A DNA stretch of 64,000 nt from Kiritimatiellia bacterium (GTDB lineage: Bacteria > Verrucomicrobiota > Kiritimatiellia > UBA8416 > JADHWI01), in assembly GCA_030744755.1 (NCBI GenBank), contig JASLPY010000012.1, positions 1 to 64,000 on the forward strand, written 5' to 3'. Numbering within the stretch: the first letter of the stretch is position 1; each line of letters starts with the position of its first letter. The notes under the pieces were generated by a model that was not told where the DNA came from, did no database searches, and saw nothing but the letters and a program-made list of their open reading frames with translations. The translations under genes were made by a program, and so were the position numbers. Positions 42,127-50,296 of this stretch are shown here, in pieces.

Positions 42127-45100
42127 GTGAGCGGGAAGAGGGTTCTTGTTATTGGTGGCGGGCCGGCCGGTATGATGGCTGCCGGGCAGGCTGCCGTCGC
42201 CGGCTGCAGTGTTACCCTGCTGGAGAGGATGCGCCATTCCGGGCGGAAGCTCTCTATCACCGGAAAGGGCCGGTGTAACCTGACGAATGTTGCCGACCTG
42301 TCCGAGTTCTCATCCCATTTCGGAGATACGGCTCCCTTTCTACGTGCAGCTTTCGAAACCTTCTTTGCCGATGATCTTTGTGACTTCATTAGATCGCTGG
42401 GCATTGACCTGAAGGTTGAACGTGGCGGCCGTGTGTTTCCGGCGAGTGGCCGCGCACCCGATGTTACGCGTGCGCTCGTTCGATGGGTGAAAGATGCCGA
42501 TGTCGAAGCGATTCACGATTCACGGGTCACGGAAATTGTGACCACTGTCGGGCGGGTGACAGGCGTCAAAGCTCGCGACCTTTTCTTTCCCGCCGACGCC
42601 GTCATTCTCGCCACGGGTGGCGCGTCGTATCCCCGCACCGGATCCAGTGGCGATGGTTATCGACTGGCCGAAGCGGTAGGACATGAGATCGTTCCTATTC
42701 GCCCCGACCTTGTTCCGCTGGAATCCGCCGGAAACATCGGCGAAGCGCTGGCCGGCCTCGAACTCCGCAACGTCAAGATCAGCATTAGCGCTGCAGATCG
42801 CCATGTTGAGAATGGGCCCGGAGAGATGTCATTCACGACGTCAGGCGTGACGGGACCTCTTGTTCTGAGCTCCAGCCTCTTTGCCGTGGACGCCCTTCGT
42901 GATGGTTTGCCTACTGCCGTCAGCATTGACCTCAAACCCACGCTTACAACACAGAAACTGGCCGGTAAGCTTGAGCGCGATTCCGAGGCACGCGGACAGT
43001 CAACGGTGATGGACCTGGTCAGACGGTTGCTGCCGCGTGAGCTGGTGCCATTGTGCCTGAAGGGTACGCGCGTCCCGGCTTCGCGAGAAGCGTGCTCGCT
43101 AACGGCAGAGGAGATTCACAGAATTGTATCGTGGATGAAAGGCTTTCGAATCGAAATCACCGGTCACAGGCCTTGGGATGAGGCCATAGTAACGGCCGGG
43201 GGTGTGAGCACGCGGGAAGTTGATGAAGCTACCATGGAGTCAACGAAAGTGCAGGGACTTTATCTTGCAGGCGAAGTGCTCGACATCCAGGCAGATACCG
43301 GTGGCTACAATTTGCAGGCCGCGTTCTCCACCGGCTACCTTGCCGGGCTTGCGATTGGAGATCCCGGGCGCGGTCCCGGTGGACGCAACAAAGCCGGCGG
43401 GAAGGCAAGACAAAGCCGACGAGGCAAGGCGTCACGTGTCACACCGGAATCTTTCTCCGCGGGGGCTTTTCTTCCCATGACGAAAGACGAGATGCAGGCG
43501 CGGGGTTGGGACGAACTGGACGTTATCCTCGTTACCGGTGATGCGTATATCGATTCACCTTTCATAGGGGTGGCGGTTATTGGCCGCGTTCTCGAAGCGG
43601 CCGGTTATCGTGTTGGAATTATCGCGCAGCCGGATCCGGCAAACGGTGAGGACATAATGCGGCTGGGTGAACCGCGACTCTTCTGGGGGGTTAGTGGTGG
43701 CTGTATAGACTCGCTCGTGGCCAACCGTACGGCCTCGGGCAGACCGCGCAAGAAAGATGACTACACCCCGGGGGGAGTCAATGACCGCCGTCCCGACAGG
43801 GCGGCCATCGTATACAGCAATCTGATCCGCCAACATTTCAAGGACACTCGTCCCGTTGTCCTTGGCGGCATAGAGGCGAGTCTCAGGCGGGTTGCTCACT
43901 ACGATTTCTGGACAGACAAGATACGGCGTTCAATCCTGTTCGATGCGAAAGCTGATTACTTGTTGTACGGCATGGCGGAAAGGGCAGTGCGAGAACTGGC
44001 ATCGATCCTAAAGAAAGGCGAAGACCCAAAGGGGATACGCGGGCTATGCTACGTTGGCAAAAGCATCCCCGATGGAGCAGTGCAGCTACCGTCGTTTTCT
44101 GTCTGCCGGTCGGATAGTGATGCGTTCACCGGGATGTTTCACACGTTCTACCGTAACAATGATCCCGCGACAGCCAAGACCCTGGTTCAACAACAGGATT
44201 CGCGTTACCTGGTCCAGAATCCGCCTGCGGAGTACCTGGCAGGCGAAGAACTTGATGCGGTTCATGAGCTTCCCTATACCCGCAATGCGCATCCGCTGTG
44301 CCTGGAGAAGGGAGATGTCAGGGCGCTCGAAACGATTCGCTGTTCAATGAGCACTCATCGCGGGTGCTACGGTGAATGCAATTTCTGCGCAATCACGGTA
44401 CACCAGGGACGCAGCGTGCGGTGGCGTAGTGAAAAGTCTGTTCTCAAAGAAGCCAGGGTCATTACAAATCATCCCGGCTTCAAAGGGATCATCCAGGATG
44501 TTGGTGGGCCAACGGCCAATATGTACGGGTTCAGTTGTTCCCGCATGAAGAGCAAAGGTTGCTGTCCGGACAAGCGCTGTCTTCATCCGGATGTGTGTTC
44601 GGGATTGAAGGTGGACCATGGCAAGCAACTGTCCTTGCTTCGGAAGCTGCGCCGGCTTCCCGGGGTGCGCCAGGTTGTTGTAGCTTCTGGTATCCGCTAC
44701 GACATGATACTTGCCGATACGGAACACGGCGACGAGTACCTGGAAGAGATCATTGCCCATCACATTTCGGGCCAGATGAAGGTTGCCCCGGAACATTCCG
44801 AACCCGTCGTGTTGCAGGCGATGGGAAAACCGGGCACGGATCCACTGATGGCTTTCAAGCGTAAGTTCGACTTTATGACCAGGAAGGCAGAAAAAAAGAC
44901 ATTTCTTACCTACTACCTGATAGCGGCGCATCCCGGCTGCACGGGGGAAGACATGTCCAGGCTCAGGAAGTTCGCCGCCCGCGAGCTGCGTGCCCGGCCC
45001 GAACAGGTTCAGATATTCACCCCCACACCGTCCACCTATTCGACCCTCATGTACTGGACGGAACGTGATCCATTCACGGGCGAAGCATGCTTCGTGGAGA

Positions 45101-45153
45101 AGACGGTGAAAGGACGCGAAGCGCAGAAGAACATCCTGCGTGTTGGGAAGTAG
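42127..45153 (+). CDS. HI0933-type flavoprotein fused to YgiQ radical SAM protein
   Basis: This is a 1008-aa fusion. Residues about 1-410 form an HI0933/BaiN-type FAD oxidoreductase: VLVIGGGPAGMMAAGQAAVAG at the start, KLSITGKGRCNLTN, and GGYNLQAAFSTGYLAG at the end. A basic Gly/Arg/Lys linker (about 415-445) leads to a full YgiQ-family (UPF0313) radical SAM protein with LVTGDAYIDSPF and the 4Fe-4S site C747-x3-C751-x2-C754 in CYGECNFC. The GTG at 42127 has GGAGG 5 nt upstream. No stop or shift separates the halves. Function of either family is poorly known; a redox pairing of flavin and radical SAM is plausible. Confidence 0.92.
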   Translation: MSGKRVLVIGGGPAGMMAAGQAAVAGCSVTLLERMRHSGRKLSITGKGRCNLTNVADLSEFSSHFGDTAPFLRAAFETFFADDLCDFIRSLGIDLKVERGGRVFPASGRAPDVTRALVRWVKDADVEAIHDSRVTEIVTTVGRVTGVKARDLFFPADAVILATGGASYPRTGSSGDGYRLAEAVGHEIVPIRPDLVPLESAGNIGEALAGLELRNVKISISAADRHVENGPGEMSFTTSGVTGPLVLSSSLFAVDALRDGLPTAVSIDLKPTLTTQKLAGKLERDSEARGQSTVMDLVRRLLPRELVPLCLKGTRVPASREACSLTAEEIHRIVSWMKGFRIEITGHRPWDEAIVTAGGVSTREVDEATMESTKVQGLYLAGEVLDIQADTGGYNLQAAFSTGYLAGLAIGDPGRGPGGRNKAGGKARQSRRGKASRVTPESFSAGAFLPMTKDEMQARGWDELDVILVTGDAYIDSPFIGVAVIGRVLEAAGYRVGIIAQPDPANGEDIMRLGEPRLFWGVSGGCIDSLVANRTASGRPRKKDDYTPGGVNDRRPDRAAIVYSNLIRQHFKDTRPVVLGGIEASLRRVAHYDFWTDKIRRSILFDAKADYLLYGMAERAVRELASILKKGEDPKGIRGLCYVGKSIPDGAVQLPSFSVCRSDSDAFTGMFHTFYRNNDPATAKTLVQQQDSRYLVQNPPAEYLAGEELDAVHELPYTRNAHPLCLEKGDVRALETIRCSMSTHRGCYGECNFCAITVHQGRSVRWRSEKSVLKEARVITNHPGFKGIIQDVGGPTANMYGFSCSRMKSKGCCPDKRCLHPDVCSGLKVDHGKQLSLLRKLRRLPGVRQVVVASGIRYDMILADTEHGDEYLEEIIAHHISGQMKVAPEHSEPVVLQAMGKPGTDPLMAFKRKFDFMTRKAEKKTFLTYYLIAAHPGCTGEDMSRLRKFAARELRARPEQVQIFTPTPSTYSTLMYWTERDPFTGEACFVEKTVKGREAQKNILRVGK

Positions 45154-45192
45154 TGGTGCCGGGCGGCAACGGGACAAGAATCTCTCCTCTGG

Positions 45193-45271
45193 CGTAGCTC
45201 CCGACTCCGATCGGGAGAACGTTGAGGGGTTGAAGATGCCGGGAAACTCCCGATTGGAACCGGGAGCTACG
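45193..45271. repeat. Inverted repeat CGTAGCTCCCG between convergent genes
   Basis: CGTAGCTCCCGACTCC...GGGAG (45193-45217) pairs with CTCCCGATTGG...GCTACG (45247-45271). The arms are about 25 bp with few mismatches and a 29-nt loop. It lies between the fusion gene and the convergent arsG-like gene. It may terminate transcription from both sides and belongs to the palindrome family of the window. Confidence 0.7.
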
Positions 45272-45286
45272 GGGGGCCCGAAGCAC

Positions 45287-45982
45287 CTACCACAGTGAGA
45301 ATCCGAATATGTAGGTAAGGCAGTAGTAGATACCGACCAGGATGAAGATACTGCCTGTTGCTAACCTGGCCCATTTTTCAAAGGCTGCGACCCCGGTGAA
45401 GGCCTTCCCGAGTTTCTTCCCTCCAGCACCGATCAGCACGGCAAACACCAGCACCGGAATACCTGTGCCCACGCCATATACCAATGGGACCAGGAACCTG
45501 GAGTTGGCCCGCAATGTAAGCGGCAAGACGCTTCCGAAGAAGAAGGCGGCAGAAATAGGACAGAAGGACGCTGCGAATACTACGCCGAGTAAAGGTGCTC
45601 CCCAGATTCCCATTACCTCGACCTTTTTCTGAAGACTCTCGGCACTCGCTGTGCCGCGGCTTCTGACCTGAATGAGCTCTACAAGAATCATCCCCACCAG
45701 GATAAGGACAGGACCGAGCAACTGGTTCATGTGTTTCTGGAGCAGGTGGGAAAGATGGGGGGCGGCAAGCAGGCTTGACGAGAGGAGTACTCCCAGCACG
45801 AGATAAGTGAGCGATCGTCCGAGCGTGTACAGGATTCCCGTGATGAAGACATGCCGTGCGGAACTCAACCGCTTACTCACGAATGAAACGGCCGCTATGT
45901 TCGTGGCCATGGGGCAGGGACTGAGGGAGGTGAGGATGCCGAGCCACAGTGCAGAGGCTAAAGCCATGATCAACTCCGGCAT
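45287..45982 (-). CDS. arsG: ArsG-family aromatic arsenical efflux permease
   Basis: This 231-aa inner-membrane protein has six hydrophobic segments in the DsbD/CcdA-like fold. It has SLSPCPMATNIAAVSFV in the first helix pair and ASFCPISAAFFFG in the second, each with a Cys-Pro. This pattern matches the permease of arsEFG operons, which exports reduced aromatic arsenicals. Its start overlaps the stop of the arsF-like gene at 45982. A CcdA-type electron carrier is the main alternative, and the Cys-Pro pairs would suit that too. Confidence 0.83.
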   Translation of the reverse strand: MPELIMALASALWLGILTSLSPCPMATNIAAVSFVSKRLSSARHVFITGILYTLGRSLTYLVLGVLLSSSLLAAPHLSHLLQKHMNQLLGPVLILVGMILVELIQVRSRGTASAESLQKKVEVMGIWGAPLLGVVFAASFCPISAAFFFGSVLPLTLRANSRFLVPLVYGVGTGIPVLVFAVLIGAGGKKLGKAFTGVAAFEKWARLATGSIFILVGIYYCLTYIFGFSLW

Positions 45983-46443
45983 TACTCTCCCTTCAGGTAA
46001 GCAAGCGTCTCTTCCTCTATGTATTGCTGGAAGGCCGCCTTGTCATCCACCACGTCCCAGACCTTCTCCAGGTTCTTCCAGGCCGTTTGCTGCGAATCCA
46101 CGATATTCACGAGCACAACCGACCGCGTGCTGAGTTCGTAGTCGGAGACGAAGTGTTCATTCCTGGGCTCATCCACGTTCACGATTTCGAACACAAGTGC
46201 GTCGGACGAGATATAATCGGCCAGGGAATTGGTAACCGTGTCTGCCGTGTACGACTCTATCTTCCGGCAGGTTTCGCAACGGGCGTTGCCGTGGAAATAG
46301 TATGCGACCACCACGTGCCCTTCTCCATATTCTTCAACATCGGATGCCTGGCCCTTTTCGGCGGTATTCTTCCACAGCATGAAAGCAATACTAACCCCCA
46401 CAAATACAAGAAGCGCCGTCGTCAAGATGGACTTGAGCTTCAT
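45982..46443 (-). CDS. arsF: ArsF-family protein, membrane-anchored thioredoxin-like
   Basis: This 153-aa protein has an N-terminal membrane anchor (about 5-24) and an extracytoplasmic domain. GHVVVAYYFHGNARCETCRK contains the CxxC at about 56-59. This fits the family annotated as the nitrophenyl compound nitroreductase subunit ArsF. With the neighbours at 46468 and 45287 it forms an arsEFG-like operon that would reduce and export nitroaromatic arsenicals. It ends one base into the next gene. Confidence 0.8.
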   Translation of the reverse strand: MKLKSILTTALLVFVGVSIAFMLWKNTAEKGQASDVEEYGEGHVVVAYYFHGNARCETCRKIESYTADTVTNSLADYISSDALVFEIVNVDEPRNEHFVSDYELSTRSVVLVNIVDSQQTAWKNLEKVWDVVDDKAAFQQYIEEETLAYLKGE

Positions 46444-46467
46444 CCAGACCGCCTTTCCTCAAAGCTG

Positions 46468-46701
46468 TTACCTTAGCAGCGCCTTGATCTCTTCAACAGA
46501 TGCTACCTTTCCGACGCCCTTGACCTCGCCGTCGATCACCAGCCCCGGCGTCATCATCACTCCGAATGACACAATGTCATGGATATCGGTGATTTTTGCT
46601 ATCTCAAACTCGATACCAAGTCCTCGTGCAGCCGCTTCGGCGTTCTCGGCCAGCTGCCTGCACTTCGGGCATCCGGCCCCCAGGATTTGAATGGTCTTCA
46701 C
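46468..46701 (-). CDS. Small thioredoxin-like protein, possibly ArsE
   Basis: This 77-aa protein has the redox-active disulfide protein 2 pattern: a KTIQILGAGCPKCRQL start with CxxC (Cys10, Cys13), then VMMTPGLVIDGEVKGVGKV with the cis-Pro. The GTG at 46701 has GGAAGGAT about 7 nt upstream, and the domain starts right there. It is the first gene of the arsEFG-like operon and is 24 nt from the next. It would pass electrons within the pathway. No ArsR-type regulator is next to it. Confidence 0.83.
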   Translation of the reverse strand: MKTIQILGAGCPKCRQLAENAEAAARGLGIEFEIAKITDIHDIVSFGVMMTPGLVIDGEVKGVGKVASVEEIKALLR

Positions 46702-46878
46702 GGTCAATATCCTTCCCCGCCTATCACTCCGAGAATGGCCTGAACACCGATACTTGTGCCATATGACGCCGGTGAGTGCAAGGTGTGAGCTTGAACGATT
46801 CACGCAGCTTCCTTTTCTTGTAAGTATTCGTTCCAGGCGTTATCCTCCCGTACGGAAACAAAGAGAGGAGATCGTGCA

Positions 46879-47796
46879 ATGAACCGACGAGATTTCATGA
46901 CAGCCGGGGTTTTGGCAGGGGCCGCGGCTGCGGTAGCGAGTAAGAGCGGGGGGCAGGAGCCTGCATCAGGGAGCAAGGGGAAGTTCAAGCTCAAGTACGC
47001 GCCGCACTTCGGCATGTTCAAGAACTCGGCCGGCAAAGATCTTATAGACCAGGTCAAGTTCATGGCCGACCAGGGGTTCCCGGCCCTGGAGGATAACGGC
47101 ATGATGCGTAAGCCGATCGAGCTTCAGCGCAAGATTGCCGCGGAGATGGCAAAACGCGAAATGACGATGGGTGTATTCGTGGGGTACTCCGGTGGCGGAA
47201 ACACCGACATGGTTTCCAAGGCGGACAAAGCCTACCAGGACAGTCTGCGCAAGGCGATGAAGAACGCCGTTGAAACCGCGAAGCGCGTTAACGCTACATG
47301 GTGCACGGTCGTTCCTTCATCAGTGAGCCTGAAGCTGGAAGAAGCTTACCAGACGGCCAACTGCGTAGAGAACCTGAAGGTGATGTCAGAAGTCTGTGAG
47401 CCGGCAGGGCTGATTATGGTTCTCGAGCCGCTAAACTGGTGGACGAATCATCCGGGGTTGTTCCTCAGGGAGATCCCGCAGGCGTACCAGATCTGCAAGG
47501 CCGTGGGAAGCCCCTCCTGCAAGATACTGGACGATCTCTATCACCAGCAGATCCAGGAAGGAAACCTCATTCCCAACATGGACAAGGCATGGGAAGAAAT
47601 CGCCTACATCCAGGTGGGGGACAACCCGGGACGCAAAGAGCCGACGACCGGTGAAATCAATTACAAGAATATCTTCAAGCACCTTCACCAGAAGGGCTTC
47701 AAAGGCGTGATAGGGATGGAGCACGGCAACAGCAAGCCCGGCATCGAAGGCGAAAAAGCAGTTATCGCCGCCTATCGCGAGGTGGACTCGTTCTAA
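46879..47796 (+). CDS. Hydroxypyruvate isomerase-like TIM-barrel protein, Tat signal
   Basis: This 305-aa protein of the xylose isomerase-like (AP endonuclease 2) superfamily starts with the Tat signal MNRRDFMTAGVLAGAAAA and is probably exported folded. The barrel contains VLEPLNWWTNHPG (metal Glu), KILDDLYHQQI and QVGDNPGRKEPTTGEINY, then GVIGMEHGNS. These blocks resemble hydroxypyruvate isomerases. The substrate is unknown. An AGAGAGGAG site precedes the ATG. Confidence 0.88.
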   Translation: MNRRDFMTAGVLAGAAAAVASKSGGQEPASGSKGKFKLKYAPHFGMFKNSAGKDLIDQVKFMADQGFPALEDNGMMRKPIELQRKIAAEMAKREMTMGVFVGYSGGGNTDMVSKADKAYQDSLRKAMKNAVETAKRVNATWCTVVPSSVSLKLEEAYQTANCVENLKVMSEVCEPAGLIMVLEPLNWWTNHPGLFLREIPQAYQICKAVGSPSCKILDDLYHQQIQEGNLIPNMDKAWEEIAYIQVGDNPGRKEPTTGEINYKNIFKHLHQKGFKGVIGMEHGNSKPGIEGEKAVIAAYREVDSF

Positions 47797-47817
47797 TCTT
47801 ACGCAGCCGGGTGTTTT

Positions 47818-48975
47818 CTACTTGGCAGAGAACCGGTAGATGATCGTGTTCTTGTATGTCTGCCCCGGCTTCAGCAACGTGGTCGGGAATTCGGGATGGT
47901 TCGGGCTGTCCGGGTAGTGCTGGGGCTCCATGCAGAAAGCCGCGCGGTGGTTATATACGGTTCCGGACTTGCCAACGTTGCTTCCGTCCAGGAAGTTGCC
48001 GGTGTAGAACTGGAGACCGGGTTCTGTTGAGAGTACCTGCATAATGCGGCCGGTCTTGGGTTCCACAACGGTAGCGGCCAGGGCAAGATCCCCATCCTGG
48101 TTCCTCAGAACCCAGTTGTGGTCATAGCCGGCGCCGTACTTGAGCTGCTGGTTCTCTACGCCGATTCTCTCGCCGATCGTGTGGGGTGTTGAGAAATCAA
48201 ACGGAGTACCCTTCACGAGAGGCGTTTTGCCGGTGGGGATAAGACCTTCGTCGACGGGCGTAAACTTGTCAGCCTCGATCGTGACCTCATGGTCAAGTAT
48301 CGTGCTCTTGCCGGCGTTCGCCAGGTTGAAATAGGAATGGTGAGTCAGGTTGCAGACCGTTGGTTTGTCCGTCCTGGCTTCGAAATCCAGCCGCAGACCA
48401 TTCTTGTTGGTAAGGGTATATACGGCCTTCACTGAAAGGTTTCCGGGATAGCCTTCTTCGCCGTCCTTGCTGAGGTAAATCAGTTCCAAAGAGGGGCCGT
48501 TGCCTGTCTTGGCGGGTCTGGCTTTCCAGACGGCCTTGTCAAATCCTTTCAGCCCCCCATGCAGAGCATTGGCATCATTGTTTGTCGCCAATGTGTATTC
48601 CTTGCCGTCGATGCTGAACTTGCCCTTGGCGATGCGGTTTCCGTAACGACCGACAAGACATCCGAAGTAGGGGTTATTCCGAACATAATCATCCAGCTTG
48701 TCATACCCAAGGACGATGTCGCCCAGTTTGCCATCCCGGTCGGGCACCTTCAGCGAGGTGACTATTCCACCGTACGTAATAATCTTTGCTTCCAGGCCAT
48801 GACCATTTGTCAGGGTATAGATTTCGACCTCGGAACCGTCGGCAAGTTTTCCGTATGGTGCGACCTCGATAGTGCCGCCAAATTGAGGTATAGACGAGCA
48901 TCCTGCGAGAATTCCCGCCATAGCGATTGTCATGACAAGCATTACTGCTGTCGTCAGTTTGCGGTTCTTCTTCAT
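47818..48975 (-). CDS. galM: Aldose 1-epimerase (mutarotase) lipoprotein
   Basis: This 385-aa enzyme interconverts alpha and beta aldoses. A lipoprotein signal ends at ILAGC (Cys25), so it is envelope-anchored. GalM motifs are YFGCLVGRYGNRIAKGKF near 110, LHGGLKGFDK with the active His near 145, LTHHSYFNLA near 220, YDHNWVL near 290, and the catalytic Glu in FCMEPQHYPDSPN near 358. The gene is alone and converges with the TIM-barrel gene. It probably feeds sugars released by the envelope hydrolases. Confidence 0.94.
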   Translation of the reverse strand: MKKNRKLTTAVMLVMTIAMAGILAGCSSIPQFGGTIEVAPYGKLADGSEVEIYTLTNGHGLEAKIITYGGIVTSLKVPDRDGKLGDIVLGYDKLDDYVRNNPYFGCLVGRYGNRIAKGKFSIDGKEYTLATNNDANALHGGLKGFDKAVWKARPAKTGNGPSLELIYLSKDGEEGYPGNLSVKAVYTLTNKNGLRLDFEARTDKPTVCNLTHHSYFNLANAGKSTILDHEVTIEADKFTPVDEGLIPTGKTPLVKGTPFDFSTPHTIGERIGVENQQLKYGAGYDHNWVLRNQDGDLALAATVVEPKTGRIMQVLSTEPGLQFYTGNFLDGSNVGKSGTVYNHRAAFCMEPQHYPDSPNHPEFPTTLLKPGQTYKNTIIYRFSAK

Positions 48976-49148
48976 TTGTATGACTCCTGATTTTTATGGA
49001 ACCGTGCACCTGTTCGATTCCGCACCAAATACAACTGCAAACAGTCTGGGCAAAGTCTATGCGTACGACGCACAATTAAACAGAACCCGGCACCAGTTGC
49101 CAGTTAGAAATACAGCCTTGAGAGAATCCGGCTCACGGTGATGTTTCT

Positions 49149-50231
49149 TCATTTATTAGCGAAGAAGACAATGGTACCCACCAGCGCTGCGACGGATACC
49201 GCCAGGAGGCCGATTTTGATCCAGCTCCACGGCCTTTCGCCCTGGACTTCGCCTGTTCGGGCGTTCACCAGGAACCTGTATGTCTTGTCCCTGTACTTGT
49301 ACGCACTGATCCATATAGGAAGCAGGATGTGCTTGAATGTCACATTGTCGTGCTGGGTGCTAACCGAATGGACTCGTTGTTCGTCACCGCCTATATCACG
49401 CTTGACGTCACGGCGGATCTCTTTGTCCATGATCTCGCTGGCTTCCGACATGCCTTCCTCCAGGCTAACCTGGTAGCTTTCCGTGCGGAATCCCGACAGA
49501 TAGCCGGCATCGTACGGCACTAGCTCGGCCAGGTCCCACGGCTCGAGACGATCGGCCTGCTTCTTGGGGAGTGAGTGGCTCGCCAGGATCAGGATATCGT
49601 CAAAACTGTTGTAGACCACACCCGATGCTGGATACCAGCGGGTTTTCCTCACCTGCCGTGTCTTCGTGACGGCCTTACCGTCCTCGGTGGTGGTATAGGT
49701 TTCCGTAACGTAATAGTGCTCTCCCCGTTGACCGGTGTAGAACGATGTAGTGTCGGCATCGTACGTCCAATAAGGCACATACATGCCGGAGAGATGGCTC
49801 GACTCGGTGCGGGCGTACGCCTTGAGCTTGTTGGGAGCAAACCAAAGTCCCTTTACCCAGCTCTTGAATTCCTGCAGTGCCTTCGAGCGGTCTATCGCAA
49901 ATGGCAGCAGGCTGCGAGGGCGGATCCTCGTGCTGGCCGTTGCCTCGACCACTACGGCAGCACCGCAGAAGGGACATTCGTCGGACGTTATATTGGCGTT
50001 CAGCGTGGTCTCAGCTCCGCAAGCCGAGCATTTTACGGTAAGACTCTCTTCTGATTGCTCTCCTTCTTCTGCAGAAGTGAAAAAGGAATGGAAGTCCAGC
50101 TCGTTAATATCCTCTTCGGATTTCGGAATCGGGTTCTCGTGTCCGCAATAGGGGCACTTTACCGAACTCGCGGCAGGATCAAACTCCATCTTCGCGCCGC
50201 ATTGCTTACAGGGAAATTCATGCTGTGGCAT
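49149..50231 (-). CDS. Zinc-ribbon membrane protein paired with SPFH protein
   Basis: This 360-aa protein has two treble-clef zinc ribbons at the N-terminus: CKQCG...CPYCGHEN (8-31) and CSACG...CPFCGA (about 68-88). A middle domain with VPYWTYDADTTSFYTGQRG (about 150-175) follows, then one C-terminal membrane helix (about 335-357). Proteins of this shape are often mislabelled as helicase or primase related. It follows the SPFH gene on the same strand with about 65 nt between. A membrane-linked chaperone or stress role is possible but not shown. Confidence 0.8.
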   Translation of the reverse strand: MPQHEFPCKQCGAKMEFDPAASSVKCPYCGHENPIPKSEEDINELDFHSFFTSAEEGEQSEESLTVKCSACGAETTLNANITSDECPFCGAAVVVEATASTRIRPRSLLPFAIDRSKALQEFKSWVKGLWFAPNKLKAYARTESSHLSGMYVPYWTYDADTTSFYTGQRGEHYYVTETYTTTEDGKAVTKTRQVRKTRWYPASGVVYNSFDDILILASHSLPKKQADRLEPWDLAELVPYDAGYLSGFRTESYQVSLEEGMSEASEIMDKEIRRDVKRDIGGDEQRVHSVSTQHDNVTFKHILLPIWISAYKYRDKTYRFLVNARTGEVQGERPWSWIKIGLLAVSVAALVGTIVFFANK

Positions 50232-50296
50232 CGACTATTCTCCTTGTCTCCAATTCAGGGACATTTGTTGTCTCGCCCGGTCAAGGCCTGCTCCTC

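Noticed and set aside
44344-45177. 277-codon frame antisense to the YgiQ part
   Set aside because: It is a shadow of the radical SAM domain and has no independent support.
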